Both the position numbers and the translations under genes were made by a program. Below, piece after piece: positions 8,164 to 16,746 of a stretch of 64,000 nt of DNA (its first letter is position 1; the number at the start of each line of letters is the position of its first letter). The notes under the pieces are model-generated. The model had not been told where the DNA came from and searched no databases. It saw only the letters and a list, made by a program, of their open reading frames with translations. Source of the stretch: Streptomyces sp. NBC_01314 (lineage in GTDB: Bacteria > Actinomycetota > Actinomycetes > Streptomycetales > Streptomycetaceae); assembly GCF_041435215.1 (NCBI RefSeq), contig NZ_CP108394.1:6944001-7008000 (forward strand), written 5' to 3'.

Positions 8164-10619
8164 TGACCCGCTCCAAGCGCGGCGGCACGCCTTCGCGTGC
8201 CGCCAAGCGCCATACCCGCTCACCGCTTTCACCGAAGAGCCCCGAGGGCGGCACGGCCGACACGACGGCCGAGACCACGACCGAATTCACGGCCGAGACC
8301 ACGACCGAATTCACGGCCGAGATCCCAGCGGAGAACATGGCCGGGACCGTGGCTGCGGGCACACCCGGGACCACGGCCGCCGGCGCGGCGAAGGGTTCCT
8401 CGAAGCGATCGCGGAAGGGCCCGCGCAAGGGCCCGCGCAAGAGCCCGCAGAAGCGTTTCGGGCGGCGGGTGCCGCTGCGTCATCTGCTGCCCTGTGTGCT
8501 GCTCCTCGCCCTGATGGCCATGCTGATGCTGCGCGGATACGTGCACAGCGAGATCCTCGCGGACCACCGGGTCGGGCCGCCGGTGTCGAACGACCGGGTG
8601 CCGAAGAAGATACTGAAGGGCGGGCCCGTGATCGACACCCGCTCGGGCCGCCTGCTCAGCCTCGACGTCCCCGAGCACGAGCTGGTCCTGACCTTCGACG
8701 ACGGGCCGGACCCCGAGTGGACGCCCAAGGTCCTCGACGTGCTGAAGAAGCACGAGGCCAAGGCCGTTTTCTTCATCACCGGCACGATGGCCTCGCGCTA
8801 CCCGGACCTGGTCCAGCGGATGGCCGACGAGGGCCACGAGATCGGCCTGCACACCTTCAACCACCCGGACCTCTCGCTCCAGTCCAAGGACCGCATCGAC
8901 TGGGAGCTGTCGCAGAACCAGCTCGCGCTCGCGGGCGCCGCCGGCATCCGCACCTCGCTGTTCCGGCCGCCGTACTCCTCGTTCTCGGAGCAGATGGACA
9001 ACCGGACCTGGCCGGTGACGCAGTACATCGGCAGCCGCGGGTACATCACCGTCGTCAGCGACACGGACAGCCAGGACTGGGCCCGGCCGGGCGTCGACGA
9101 GATCATCCGCCGGGCCACGCCCAAGGGCGACGACGGCGCCATCGTGCTGATGCACGACTCCGGCGGCGACCGCTCGCAGACCGTCGCCGCGCTGGACCGG
9201 TACATCGGCGGACTCCAGGTCAAGGGCTACAGGTTCGACACCCTGACCGGCGCCCTGAAGGCGCCCAGCGCGCACACCCCCGTCACGGGCCTCGGTCTGG
9301 TGAAGGGCAAGGTCTGGGTGACGCTGGTGCAGGTCTCGGAGAAGACGACGAGCGTCCTCGTGGTCGCCCTCGCGGTCGTCGGCGTCCTCGTCCTCGCCCG
9401 CTTCGGCCTGATGCTGATCCTGTCGATCGCCCACGCCCGCAAGGTCAGGAGACGCGGTTTCCGCTGGGGTCCGAACGGGCCCGTCACGGAACCGGTGTCG
9501 GTGCTCGTCCCGGCGTACAACGAGGCCAAGTGCATCGAGAAGACGGTCCGTTCGCTGGTGGCGAGCGACCACCCCATCGAGGTGCTGGTCATCGACGACG
9601 GCTCCAGCGACGGCACCGCCCACATCGTCGAGGAGCTGGGCAGGGATCTGCCGGGCGTCCGCGTCGTACGGCAGCTCAACGCGGGCAAGCCCGCCGCCCT
9701 CAACCGGGGCATCGCCAACGCCCGGCACGAGATCATCGTCATGATGGACGGCGACACGGTCTTCGAACAGTCCACCGTCCGTGAGCTGGTCCAGCCGTTC
9801 GCCGACCCCCGTGTCGGCGCGGTCGCGGGCAACGCCAAGGTCGGCAACCGCGACACCATGATCGGCGCCTGGCAGCACATCGAGTACGTGATGGGCTTCA
9901 ACCTCGACCGCCGGATGTACGACATCCTGCGCTGCATGCCGACGATCCCCGGCGCGGTCGGGGCGTTCCGGCGTGAGGCCCTCGACCGCGTCGGCGGCAT
10001 GAGCGAGGACACCCTCGCCGAGGACACCGACATCACCATGGCCATGCACCGCGACGGCTGGCACGTGGTGTACGCCGAGAACGCGCGGGCCTGGACCGAG
10101 GCCCCGGAATCCGTCCAGCAACTGTGGTCGCAGCGCTACCGCTGGTCGTACGGCACGATGCAGGCGATCTGGAAGCACCGGGGCGCGGTCTTCGACCGCG
10201 GCGCGTCGGGCCGCTTCGGGCGTGTGGGCCTGCCGCTGGTGTCGCTGTTCATGGTCGTGGCGCCCCTGCTGGCCCCGCTCATCGACGTGTTCCTGCTCTA
10301 CGGGCTGATCTTCGGGCCGACGGAGAAGACGATCGGCGCCTGGCTGGGCGTCCTGGCCGTCCAGGTGGTGTGTGCCGCCTTGGCGTTCCGCCTCGACAAG
10401 GAGCGCATGACCCACCTGATCTCGCTCCCGCTCCAGCAGATCCTCTACCGCCAGCTCATGTACGTGGTGCTGCTGCAGTCGTGGATCACGGCGCTGATCG
10501 GCGGCCGGCTGCGCTGGCAGAAGCTGCGGCGGACGGGTGCCGTGGGGCTGCCCGGTGCGCCGCAGGAGCCGTCGCTGCCCCAGCAGCGGGCAGGCGGCGA
10601 GCGGAGGCCGGTCGGATGA
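8163..10619 (+). CDS. matB: MatB-like bifunctional polysaccharide deacetylase / GT2 synthase
   Basis: An 818-residue fusion. Residues 1-100 are basic with a repeated stretch (AETTTEFT twice); a membrane helix follows at about 106-122. The NodB deacetylase domain (about 170-365) keeps TFDDGPDPEW, metal-binding HTFNH and RPPYSS. A second helix near 400 leads to a GT2 processive glycosyltransferase (about 440-670) with VPAYNEAKCIEKTV, DDGSSDGT, DGDT, EDTDIT and the QRYRWSYG (QxxRW) motif, then C-terminal membrane helices. The predicted role is synthesis, export and partial deacetylation of poly-beta-1,6-GlcNAc at the cell surface. It overlaps both neighbours by 1-4 bp, indicating one operon. Confidence 0.85.
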   Translation: MTRSKRGGTPSRAAKRHTRSPLSPKSPEGGTADTTAETTTEFTAETTTEFTAEIPAENMAGTVAAGTPGTTAAGAAKGSSKRSRKGPRKGPRKSPQKRFGRRVPLRHLLPCVLLLALMAMLMLRGYVHSEILADHRVGPPVSNDRVPKKILKGGPVIDTRSGRLLSLDVPEHELVLTFDDGPDPEWTPKVLDVLKKHEAKAVFFITGTMASRYPDLVQRMADEGHEIGLHTFNHPDLSLQSKDRIDWELSQNQLALAGAAGIRTSLFRPPYSSFSEQMDNRTWPVTQYIGSRGYITVVSDTDSQDWARPGVDEIIRRATPKGDDGAIVLMHDSGGDRSQTVAALDRYIGGLQVKGYRFDTLTGALKAPSAHTPVTGLGLVKGKVWVTLVQVSEKTTSVLVVALAVVGVLVLARFGLMLILSIAHARKVRRRGFRWGPNGPVTEPVSVLVPAYNEAKCIEKTVRSLVASDHPIEVLVIDDGSSDGTAHIVEELGRDLPGVRVVRQLNAGKPAALNRGIANARHEIIVMMDGDTVFEQSTVRELVQPFADPRVGAVAGNAKVGNRDTMIGAWQHIEYVMGFNLDRRMYDILRCMPTIPGAVGAFRREALDRVGGMSEDTLAEDTDITMAMHRDGWHVVYAENARAWTEAPESVQQLWSQRYRWSYGTMQAIWKHRGAVFDRGASGRFGRVGLPLVSLFMVVAPLLAPLIDVFLLYGLIFGPTEKTIGAWLGVLAVQVVCAALAFRLDKERMTHLISLPLQQILYRQLMYVVLLQSWITALIGGRLRWQKLRRTGAVGLPGAPQEPSLPQQRAGGERRPVG

Positions 10620-11797
10620 GCACACTCACACAGGACTCCACCCCGCAGACCCCGTCGGCGCCACCCGCGCCCGGCCGGGACCGCTACTTCGACCTCCTCC
10701 GGGCCCTCGCCATCTTCCGGGTGGTGCTCTACCACCTCGCCGGCTGGAGCTGGCTGCCGCTCGTCTTCCCCTCCATGGGCGTGATGTTCGCGCTCGCCGG
10801 CAACCTCATGGCGCGCTCGCTCAAGCGCCCGGCCCTGGACGTCATCAGGGGCCGGCTCCGCCGGCTGCTGCCGCCGGTGTGGCTGCTGGGCGTCGTCGGC
10901 GTGACGGGGATGGTGGCCCAGGGCTGGGCGCCGGATCCGTACTGGCACCCCCTCTGGTGGTGGTTCCACCTCGCGTTCTGGATCCTCCCGGTCAGCGAGC
11001 CGCCGTACGCCGACGGCCTGCCCGGGGTGCACGGCTTCATCGGCGCCGACTGGGCCGTGGAACTGGCCGGGCCCCTCTGGTACGTCCGCACCTACATCTG
11101 GTTCGTCGTTCTCTCCCCGGTGCTGCTTCGCGCACTGCGGAAGGTGCCGGTGGTGACGGTCCTCGCGCCGATCGCCCTGGCGGCCGTGTTCGAGCTGGGC
11201 TGGCTGGTCGTCCCCGGCGAGCGGCTCGCCTCGGGGCTGACGGACTTCAGCACCTTCGGCGCCTGCTGGATCCTCGGCATGGCCCACCAGGAGGGCATCC
11301 TCAAGCGCCTCCCGAGGTACGTCGTGCCGTCCGTGGCCCCGGTGGTCGCCCTGGTCGGCCTCTGGTACGCCCTGCGCCACGACTACGGCGCCGACATCGA
11401 CCTGGACGACATGCCGTTCGCCCAGTCCCTGTGGTCCGTCGCGGTGGTGGCGTTGCTGCTGCACTTCAGCCCGTCGTGGCCGCAGTGGCCGCCCCGGCTG
11501 CGCCGCTGGAACGGGGTGGTCACCTTCCTCAACTCCCGCGCGGTGACGATCTATCTCTGGCACACCACCTGCATCATGATCGCCGCGACCCAGTGGGACC
11601 GGCTGTGGGACGTGGTGTTCCTCGAACAGAACGCCCCGTGGCTGCTGGAGAGCGTCTGGCCCGTGCTGGTCCTGACCTGGCTGCTGGTCGTCGCTTGCGT
11701 CGTCGCGTTCGGCTGGGCGGAGGATCTGGCCGCCCGGCGCAGGCCGCGGTTGTGGCCGAGGAGTGGGGGCGGCGGGCGGAGTCCGCGAAGGTCGTGA
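10616..11797 (+). CDS. Integral membrane acyltransferase (acyltransferase-3 family)
   Basis: A 393-residue protein read from the ATG overlapping the matB-like stop (ATGA at 10616-10619). After a short polar start it has the acyltransferase-3 signature FDLLRALAIFRVVLYHLAG with the catalytic-type His, followed by about ten hydrophobic segments. Family members transfer acyl groups, often acetyl or succinyl, to surface glycans. Its position suggests modification of the MatAB-type polymer or export of a modified product; the acyl donor is unknown. The tail (RRPRLWPRSGGGGRSPRRS) is basic and probably cytoplasmic. Confidence 0.85.
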   Translation: MSTLTQDSTPQTPSAPPAPGRDRYFDLLRALAIFRVVLYHLAGWSWLPLVFPSMGVMFALAGNLMARSLKRPALDVIRGRLRRLLPPVWLLGVVGVTGMVAQGWAPDPYWHPLWWWFHLAFWILPVSEPPYADGLPGVHGFIGADWAVELAGPLWYVRTYIWFVVLSPVLLRALRKVPVVTVLAPIALAAVFELGWLVVPGERLASGLTDFSTFGACWILGMAHQEGILKRLPRYVVPSVAPVVALVGLWYALRHDYGADIDLDDMPFAQSLWSVAVVALLLHFSPSWPQWPPRLRRWNGVVTFLNSRAVTIYLWHTTCIMIAATQWDRLWDVVFLEQNAPWLLESVWPVLVLTWLLVVACVVAFGWAEDLAARRRPRLWPRSGGGGRSPRRS

Positions 11798-11960
11798 CGC
11801 GGTGCGGAGCTTGGGGACGGTCGGTCATGTATTGACCGCGTAACCAACCGGGATACGCACTTGCGTACGACTCGGCGGGTGGTGGATGTTGGGCTGGCTG
11901 GAGGCAGGCGTTCTCGCACTTCTTGCCTCGCCGAAGCGACTCAAGGAGTGACACCCGCCG

Positions 11961-12830
11961 ATGACTCAGCCTCCCGGCCAGCCGCCGTACGACGGTTACG
12001 GCGCCCAGCCGCCGCAGCAGCCGTACCCGGGGCCGTACCCGCCCCCGCCTGCGGCCGGTGGGCCCCCGCCGGTCCCGGGCCAGGTCCCCGGCCAGCCGCC
12101 GAACCCGTACGCGACGGCTCCTCAGCAGCCGTACGGGGCGGCTCCGCAGCAGCCGTACCCGACGGCTCCGCAACAGCAGTACGGGGCGCCGGGCATGCCG
12201 GGGGCGCCCAACTACGGTGCGCAGTACGGGGGTTATCCGTCGCCCCCGCCCTCCGGTGGTAGCGGAGGCAAAGTCGCGCTGATCATCGTGGCCGCCGTGG
12301 CGGCGCTCGCGGTGATCGGCGGTGGCATCTTCTTCCTCACCAGCGACGGGGACGACGCCGACACGGCCAAGCCCGGGCCGAGCGTGTCGGCGTCGGCGAG
12401 CGAGTCCGAGAGCACGTCGGAGTCGGAGGAGGCCACCGACGAGGCCACGGACGTGGCCAGTGACACGCCCGACGGCGGTCTGGACGACGGTGGCTCCAGC
12501 ACCGCGCCGGCCAAGGGCGTCGAGGGCCAGTGGCAGGACGACGAGGCCCGCACCCTGACGATCGGCGCCGAGCAGAGCGCCGGGGAGGCCAAGGGCCAGC
12601 ACCCGCTGTCCTACATCGACATGGTCGGCGGCAAGGGCATCATGACCGGCGTCGGCAAATACCGCGACGACAACAACTTCCGCATGGCCCTCACCCCCAT
12701 GGCCTCGAAGGACGTCAGCGACGACGACATCACCTTCGCCACGGTCCGCCGCTCCGGCGACGACGTGGTCATCACCTGGGAGGCCGGCGGCACGGACACG
12801 CTCAGCTATGTGGGCGAGTCGTCGAGCTGA
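11961..12830 (+). CDS. Pro-rich single-pass membrane protein with extracytoplasmic domain
   Basis: A 289-residue protein of a type common in Streptomyces. Residues 1-100 are Pro/Gln/Tyr-rich repeats (QQPYGAAPQQPYPTAPQQ), then one membrane helix (about 103-124, KVALIIVAAVAALAVIGGG). A Ser/Glu/Thr-rich linker and a C-terminal globular domain of about 110 residues follow (VEGQWQDDEARTLTIGAEQS to SYVGESSS), probably outside the membrane. AAGGAG lies 12 bases before the ATG. The last 25 bp overlap the convergent DUF397 gene. I do not recognise a specific function; a surface sensor or lipocalin-like domain is possible but unsupported. Confidence 0.75.
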   Translation: MTQPPGQPPYDGYGAQPPQQPYPGPYPPPPAAGGPPPVPGQVPGQPPNPYATAPQQPYGAAPQQPYPTAPQQQYGAPGMPGAPNYGAQYGGYPSPPPSGGSGGKVALIIVAAVAALAVIGGGIFFLTSDGDDADTAKPGPSVSASASESESTSESEEATDEATDVASDTPDGGLDDGGSSTAPAKGVEGQWQDDEARTLTIGAEQSAGEAKGQHPLSYIDMVGGKGIMTGVGKYRDDNNFRMALTPMASKDVSDDDITFATVRRSGDDVVITWEAGGTDTLSYVGESSS

Positions 12831-13021
12831 CCCTTCTTCTCTGCCTCCGCTCCCTTGAGGGTCCGTATGAGGGAGCGGAGGGGGGCGTGGGTGGTGGTGA
12901 GGATGGTGGTGGGGGTGTCGCTCTCGCGGAGGAGTATGTGTCCGGTGGGGGCGTTGGCGAGGTTGACGCAGTTGGAGGCGTCGCCGCAATAGGTGGACTT
13001 CTGCCAGTGAAGCCTGGACAT
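12806..13021 (-). CDS. DUF397 protein
   Basis: A 71-residue protein, start MSRLHWQKSTYCGDASNCVN at 13021, a typical DUF397 beginning (W-x-KS-x-Y-S/C-x(n)-NCV). These small proteins sit directly downstream of WhiJ-like XRE regulators in Streptomyces and act with them in developmental control (known). The gene starts 11 bp after the XRE stop codon. A longer frame starting at 13093 would overlap the XRE gene and is less likely. Confidence 0.85.
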   Translation of the reverse strand: MSRLHWQKSTYCGDASNCVNLANAPTGHILLRESDTPTTILTTTHAPLRSLIRTLKGAEAEKKGQLDDSPT

Positions 13022-13032
13022 GCCGGTGCCTT

Positions 13033-13884
13033 TCACAGGTCGTTCGCGATGCTGTGGATCAGATCTCGCGACTTCTCCGGCGCGAGGGCGCAAGCCTCCA
13101 GGCCGTCGATCACTGATCGGTACTTGGCGAGCTGGGCCTCACTGTCCAGAAATTCGCAACCGTGGTGGCTGTCCAACTGCACGGTGTCAACCTGGAGAAC
13201 GGGTCCGGCGGCGTAGGTGATGCTTTGCCCCGCGCCTGGGAAGCTCGCATCGCCGAAGGGGATGACCCGGATGGTGACATGGGGGAGTTCGCTCATGTCG
13301 ACAAGGTGCCTGAGCTGTTCGACGGCCACGGCTCGGCCGCCGAATCCCATCCTCAGAGCCGCCTCGTGGATGGTGACCAGATACGGGGTGGGGCTGCTCC
13401 GGTAGAGGATTCCCTGTCGCTTGATCCTGTGAGTCAGACGGTGCTCGATCTCGTACTGCCGCAGTGGGGGGACCACTGTCCGGAAGAGCGCCCGGGCGTG
13501 TTCGGTGGTCTGGAGCAGCGCGGGAACATGGACGAACAGGGCCACCCGCAGTGAGGCCGCGTGATGCTCCAGCTCCACGAGGTCGATCAAGTTGGCCGGG
13601 AGGTGTTCGCGATACTCCTCCCACCAGCCACGCGTCCGCCGTCCGGTCATCGCTGCCAGTGCGTCGACGTACGCCGCGTCGAAGCAGTCGTAAGCCCGGG
13701 CCATGGAGCGCACTCGGTCGGCGCTGATGGGGGTGCGGCCGGTCTCCATCATGCTGACGCGCGCCTGGTTGACCCCAAGCAGTGTGGCGGCACCGGTCGC
13801 GGTGAGCCCTGCGCGCTCGCGGAGTTTGCGCAACTCGGCGCCCAGTCTCCTCTGGCGCAGCGTAGGACTGTTCGTGGGCGGCAA
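13033..13884 (-). CDS. XRE-family regulator with DUF5753 (WhiJ-like)
   Basis: A 283-residue regulator. The helix-turn-helix at about residues 10-65 reads LGAELRKLRERAGLTATGAA, LLGVNQARVSMMETGR and ISADRVRSMARAY. The rest is the DUF5753 domain (GWWEEYREHLPANLIDLVEL, PALLQTTEHARALF, HEAALRMGF, IRVIPFGDASFPGAGQSITY). It forms the usual trio with the DUF397 gene downstream and the divergent HATPase gene upstream. A perfect 8+8 bp inverted repeat in the divergent region (13949-13966) is a plausible operator for this protein. Confidence 0.93.
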   Translation of the reverse strand: MPPTNSPTLRQRRLGAELRKLRERAGLTATGAATLLGVNQARVSMMETGRTPISADRVRSMARAYDCFDAAYVDALAAMTGRRTRGWWEEYREHLPANLIDLVELEHHAASLRVALFVHVPALLQTTEHARALFRTVVPPLRQYEIEHRLTHRIKRQGILYRSSPTPYLVTIHEAALRMGFGGRAVAVEQLRHLVDMSELPHVTIRVIPFGDASFPGAGQSITYAAGPVLQVDTVQLDSHHGCEFLDSEAQLAKYRSVIDGLEACALAPEKSRDLIHSIANDL

Positions 13885-13948
13885 GACGTCTCCCCTCAGC
13901 GGTGTGCATCCCTCACAAGAGTGAAGCGCTGATGCTTTCAGTTGGTTT

Positions 13949-13966
13949 GGTTAGATCCATCTAACC
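13949..13966. promoter_or_regulatory. Inverted-repeat operator between XRE and HATPase genes
   Basis: GGTTAGAT-CC-ATCTAACC is a perfect 8-bp inverted repeat with a 2-bp centre, in the divergent intergenic region, 65 bp from the XRE start and 134 bp from the HATPase start. It is the likely site for autoregulation by the neighbouring XRE protein (inference). Confidence 0.6.
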
Positions 13967-14099
13967 ATCTGCCCTACGGTGGACACGTACCGCCCAACTG
14001 GCCCCGCCCGTAAGCCGGAAGCGCACCACCCCAGGCACTGCCACCGCTGAGCCGCGGCCGTTGAGCGAGCCCAAGTCCCCTTTCTCCCCGGAGACGTTC

Positions 14100-14591
14100 A
14101 TGGTCACCGTATCCCCGCTCGACTCCCGTTCGCCCGAATGCTGGAAGTACGCCCTTCGTCTGCCCTGCGACCCCCGGGCCGCCCGTATCGCCCGCGTGAC
14201 CGTGCGGGCGATCCTGTCGAGCCACGGGCTCCACGAGATCGTCGACGTCACCGAGCTGCTGACCTCGGAGCTGGTCACCAACGCGTACCAGCACACGAAG
14301 GGCCCCTCCTCCGTACGCCTGGTCGCCCTCGGCGGCGGGCGTCTGCGCGTCTTCGTCTGGGACGACAGCGCGTACGTCCCCCCTCCGTTCGACGACCCCG
14401 ATGCCATCCTGGTCCCACCCTCGTCCCCGACGGACATCGACCACGGCCGGGGCCTCTTCCTCATCCGGCAGTGCGCCGACCGGTGGGGGTGCTGGCCGGT
14501 GGAGGGTGGGAGCCTCGGGAGGGGTGGGGGGAAGCTGATGTGGTTCGAGCTGGGTGGGGCAGGGGTGGAGCCTCAACGTGTAGCCGTCTGA
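14100..14591 (+). CDS. HATPase_c ATP-binding protein (RsbW/anti-sigma-like)
   Basis: A 163-residue protein with the GHKL ATPase fold. It has VTELLTSELVTNAYQHTKGP (N box, residues about 55-74), RVFVWDDSAY (G1 box) and DIDHGRGLFLIRQCADRWG (G2 region). The start ATG 14100 is preferred over an in-frame TTG at 14061 because GGAG lies 6 bases upstream of it. Such single-domain kinases accompany WhiJ/DUF397 pairs and are thought to act like anti-sigma factors or serine kinases. Partner proteins are not identifiable here. Confidence 0.88.
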   Translation: MVTVSPLDSRSPECWKYALRLPCDPRAARIARVTVRAILSSHGLHEIVDVTELLTSELVTNAYQHTKGPSSVRLVALGGGRLRVFVWDDSAYVPPPFDDPDAILVPPSSPTDIDHGRGLFLIRQCADRWGCWPVEGGSLGRGGGKLMWFELGGAGVEPQRVAV

Positions 14592-14669
14592 TTACGGTCG
14601 TACGGATAGCCTGAATTGGTTTAGGCTAATTGGAGTCCGGCTGAGAAGGGCCGGCCAGGAGGCGAGCAC

Positions 14670-16160
14670 ATGCCCATCCCCAAACCCCCGGCCGTCTTCG
14701 ACCGTACCCACGAGTGGGGTGAACTCGCCCGCTTCTGCACCGACACGGCGCCGGGCCTGCGTATCGGTGTCGTACGCGGTCGGCGGCGCCACGGGAAGTC
14801 CTTCCTGCTGGAGCACCTGTGCCGAGCCGTCGACGGCGTCTACACCCTCGCTCTCCAGCAGAGCCGAGTCATGGCTCTCGACCGTTTCGCCGACAGCCTG
14901 GCCCGGGCGAGCGGCTTCCGGATCGGGCGGTTCACCTCGTGGGTCGAAGCTCTGGACGCGGCGGCCGACGTACTCACGAGCCGCAGTGACCGCACGTCGC
15001 CCCCGCTCCTGGTCCTCGACGAGTTCCCGTACCTCGTGACGCACTCTCCGGAGCTGCCGTCCGCTCTGCAGGCGCTCTACGACCAGCGCGGCCCGTCCTC
15101 CGGGAAACCGGCCCTGCGGATCATCCTGTGTGGCTCCGCGATCTCGACCATGTCGACGCTGCTCGCCGGCGACCAGGCGCTGCGGGGGCGAGCGGTGATC
15201 GACATGCGGATCGGCCCCTTCGGCTTCCGGGACGCGGCGGAGTACTGGCGGGTGGAAGATCCAGAGACGGCGTTTCTCGTGGACGCGGTGCTCGGGGGAG
15301 CAGCCGGGTACCGGGATGTCGTCGGGGACCCGCCCGAACCCGGCCAGGAGGGCTTCTACGACTGGTTGGCCCGCAGCGTCTTCAACCCCTCCCACATCCT
15401 CTTCACGGAGCCCGAGTACCTGCTGGCCGAGGACCCCCGCATAAGCGATCGGGCCACCTACCACGCCATCTGGGAGGCGGTGTCGTCCGGCGCCGCGACG
15501 CCCACACAGATCGGTGGGCTCGTCGGGATGGACGCCAAGTCATTGACGTATCACCTCAACATCATGAAGGCGGCGGCCTTCATCCGGCACGATCAGGACG
15601 TGCTCCTCCAGCGCAAGCCGATCATCACGGTCGCCGACCCGATCGTCCGCTTCCACGACCTGATCGTCCGCCCGAACCTCGTCGACTTCGAACTGAGGGA
15701 GGGGCGGGCGGCATGGGAACGTTCGAAGGAGACCTTCTCCTCCAAGGTCCTCGGCCCGCACTTCGAGGACCTGGCCCGCCAGTGGACTCTCCGGTACGGG
15801 CGCGAGCGCGGCCTCGACGACATCGGGCAGGTGGGCACGACGACCGTCGCCTGCCGCGAACACCGGGGCCACGAGATCGACGTCGTCGCCCTCAGCCGTA
15901 CCTCCCGCCCCCGTGACAGGAACGCCCGCATCACTCTCCTCGGCGAGGCCAAGGCGACGAACAAGCCCCGAACAGCCGCTGATCTGCGCCGACTTGAGCA
16001 TATCCGTGACCTTCTGTGCGCCCTGGGGTGGAACGCGGACGGGGCCGCTCTTGCGGTCTATACGCGAAGCGAGCCCGCGCGCGATCTGTCCGAGGCGGTG
16101 CGGGAGAGGCGCCACGCGCATGTCGTGGGGATGCGGGATCTGTACGGCGCTCCTGCCTGA
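14670..16160 (+). CDS. AAA ATPase (archaeal ATPase_2/DUF234-like) with PD-(D/E)XK-like tail
   Basis: A 496-residue protein. A P-loop ATPase (about 10-250) has Walker A GRRRHGKS, Walker B LLVLDEFPYL and a sensor-like IILCGSAIS. A winged helix follows (about 265-320, TPTQIGGLVGMDAKSLTYHL). The C-terminal DUF234-like domain carries a nuclease-like D...ExK arrangement (HEIDVVAL at about 401 and GEAKA at about 425). Family members are widespread and mostly uncharacterised; a role in DNA binding, mobile elements or defence is possible. AGGAGG precedes the ATG by 7 bases. It is convergent with the phage-tail cluster, separated by an 11-bp-stem hairpin. Confidence 0.85.
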   Translation: MPIPKPPAVFDRTHEWGELARFCTDTAPGLRIGVVRGRRRHGKSFLLEHLCRAVDGVYTLALQQSRVMALDRFADSLARASGFRIGRFTSWVEALDAAADVLTSRSDRTSPPLLVLDEFPYLVTHSPELPSALQALYDQRGPSSGKPALRIILCGSAISTMSTLLAGDQALRGRAVIDMRIGPFGFRDAAEYWRVEDPETAFLVDAVLGGAAGYRDVVGDPPEPGQEGFYDWLARSVFNPSHILFTEPEYLLAEDPRISDRATYHAIWEAVSSGAATPTQIGGLVGMDAKSLTYHLNIMKAAAFIRHDQDVLLQRKPIITVADPIVRFHDLIVRPNLVDFELREGRAAWERSKETFSSKVLGPHFEDLARQWTLRYGRERGLDDIGQVGTTTVACREHRGHEIDVVALSRTSRPRDRNARITLLGEAKATNKPRTAADLRRLEHIRDLLCALGWNADGAALAVYTRSEPARDLSEAVRERRHAHVVGMRDLYGAPA

Positions 16161-16207
16161 CGGTCACACACCGGACGGGCGAGCGCTCACAAGCCGTGGC
16201 GGGCGGA

Positions 16208-16234
16208 GGTGGGGGCGGAGAACCCGCCCCCACC
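16208..16234. terminator. GC-rich hairpin between convergent transcripts
   Basis: GGTGGGGGCGG and CCGCCCCCACC form a perfect 11-bp stem around the loop AGAAC. It lies between the stop of the AAA ATPase gene and the stop of the last tail-cluster gene. There is no U-tract, which is common for Streptomyces terminators. Confidence 0.7.
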
Positions 16235-16247
16235 CCTTGCTGTGGGT

Positions 16248-16508
16248 CTACTTTCCGCTCGTCGTCGACCACACCGCCACGGCCAGGGCCGCGCACGATG
16301 TCACCGCGGCCAGCGACGGCAGGGGCCAGCGGGAGCGTTCGAGGGTGTCCAGGCGGTCCTCGTGTTCGGAGAGGGTCTTGTCGGTCTGGTCGGCGCGTTG
16401 GAGGAGGAGGGCGAGGTCGCCCCGGGTGGTGGCGAAGCCGACGTCCACGGCTCTGCGCAGGCGCTCCAACTCCAGTACCACGGAGGCCCGTTCGTCATTG
16501 CTCACCAT
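16248..16508 (-). CDS. Small coiled-coil/TM protein of phage lysis module
   Basis: An 86-residue protein. Residues about 5-60 form an amphipathic helix rich in Leu/Glu/Arg (LELERLRRAVDVGFATTRGD, LSEHEDRLDTLERS). One C-terminal membrane helix (about 65-82, LPSLAAVTSCAALAVAVWST) follows. Such proteins sit beside holin and endolysin in actinophages and may be accessory holins or spanin-like factors (inference). It overlaps the holin-like gene by 14 bp. Confidence 0.65.
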   Translation of the reverse strand: MVSNDERASVVLELERLRRAVDVGFATTRGDLALLLQRADQTDKTLSEHEDRLDTLERSRWPLPSLAAVTSCAALAVAVWSTTSGK

Positions 16509-16728
16509 CGGCGCCCCCTTCGGTCCCGGCCTTGAGCCAGGGTGGAAGCAGGCGTTCCACCGACCGCATGGTCATCAGCCGGCTCAGTGCCGTGGCCGCG
16601 ACGACCAGCGTGGCGTAGCCGGGGAGGTCGGCGATCCCGGGGGTGTCGGCGAGCAGCGGGACGGCGGCCGCCACCGCCAACAGGGCCTGGATCGCCGTAC
16701 GTACTGCTCTGCGGTTCGAGTCGGTCAT
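16495..16728 (-). CDS. Holin-like small membrane protein
   Basis: A 77-residue protein with two hydrophobic segments (about 11-27, VRTAIQALLAVAAAVPLLA, and about 37-52, YATLVVAATALSRLMTMR) and a charged C-terminal tail. Length, two segments and position directly after the amidase gene fit actinophage holins, which permeabilise the membrane so that the endolysin reaches the wall. It starts 18 bp after the amidase stop. Functional assignment is by context. Confidence 0.7.
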   Translation of the reverse strand: MTDSNRRAVRTAIQALLAVAAAVPLLADTPGIADLPGYATLVVAATALSRLMTMRSVERLLPPWLKAGTEGGADGEQ

Positions 16729-16746
16729 CGTTGCCTCAACCTCCGT

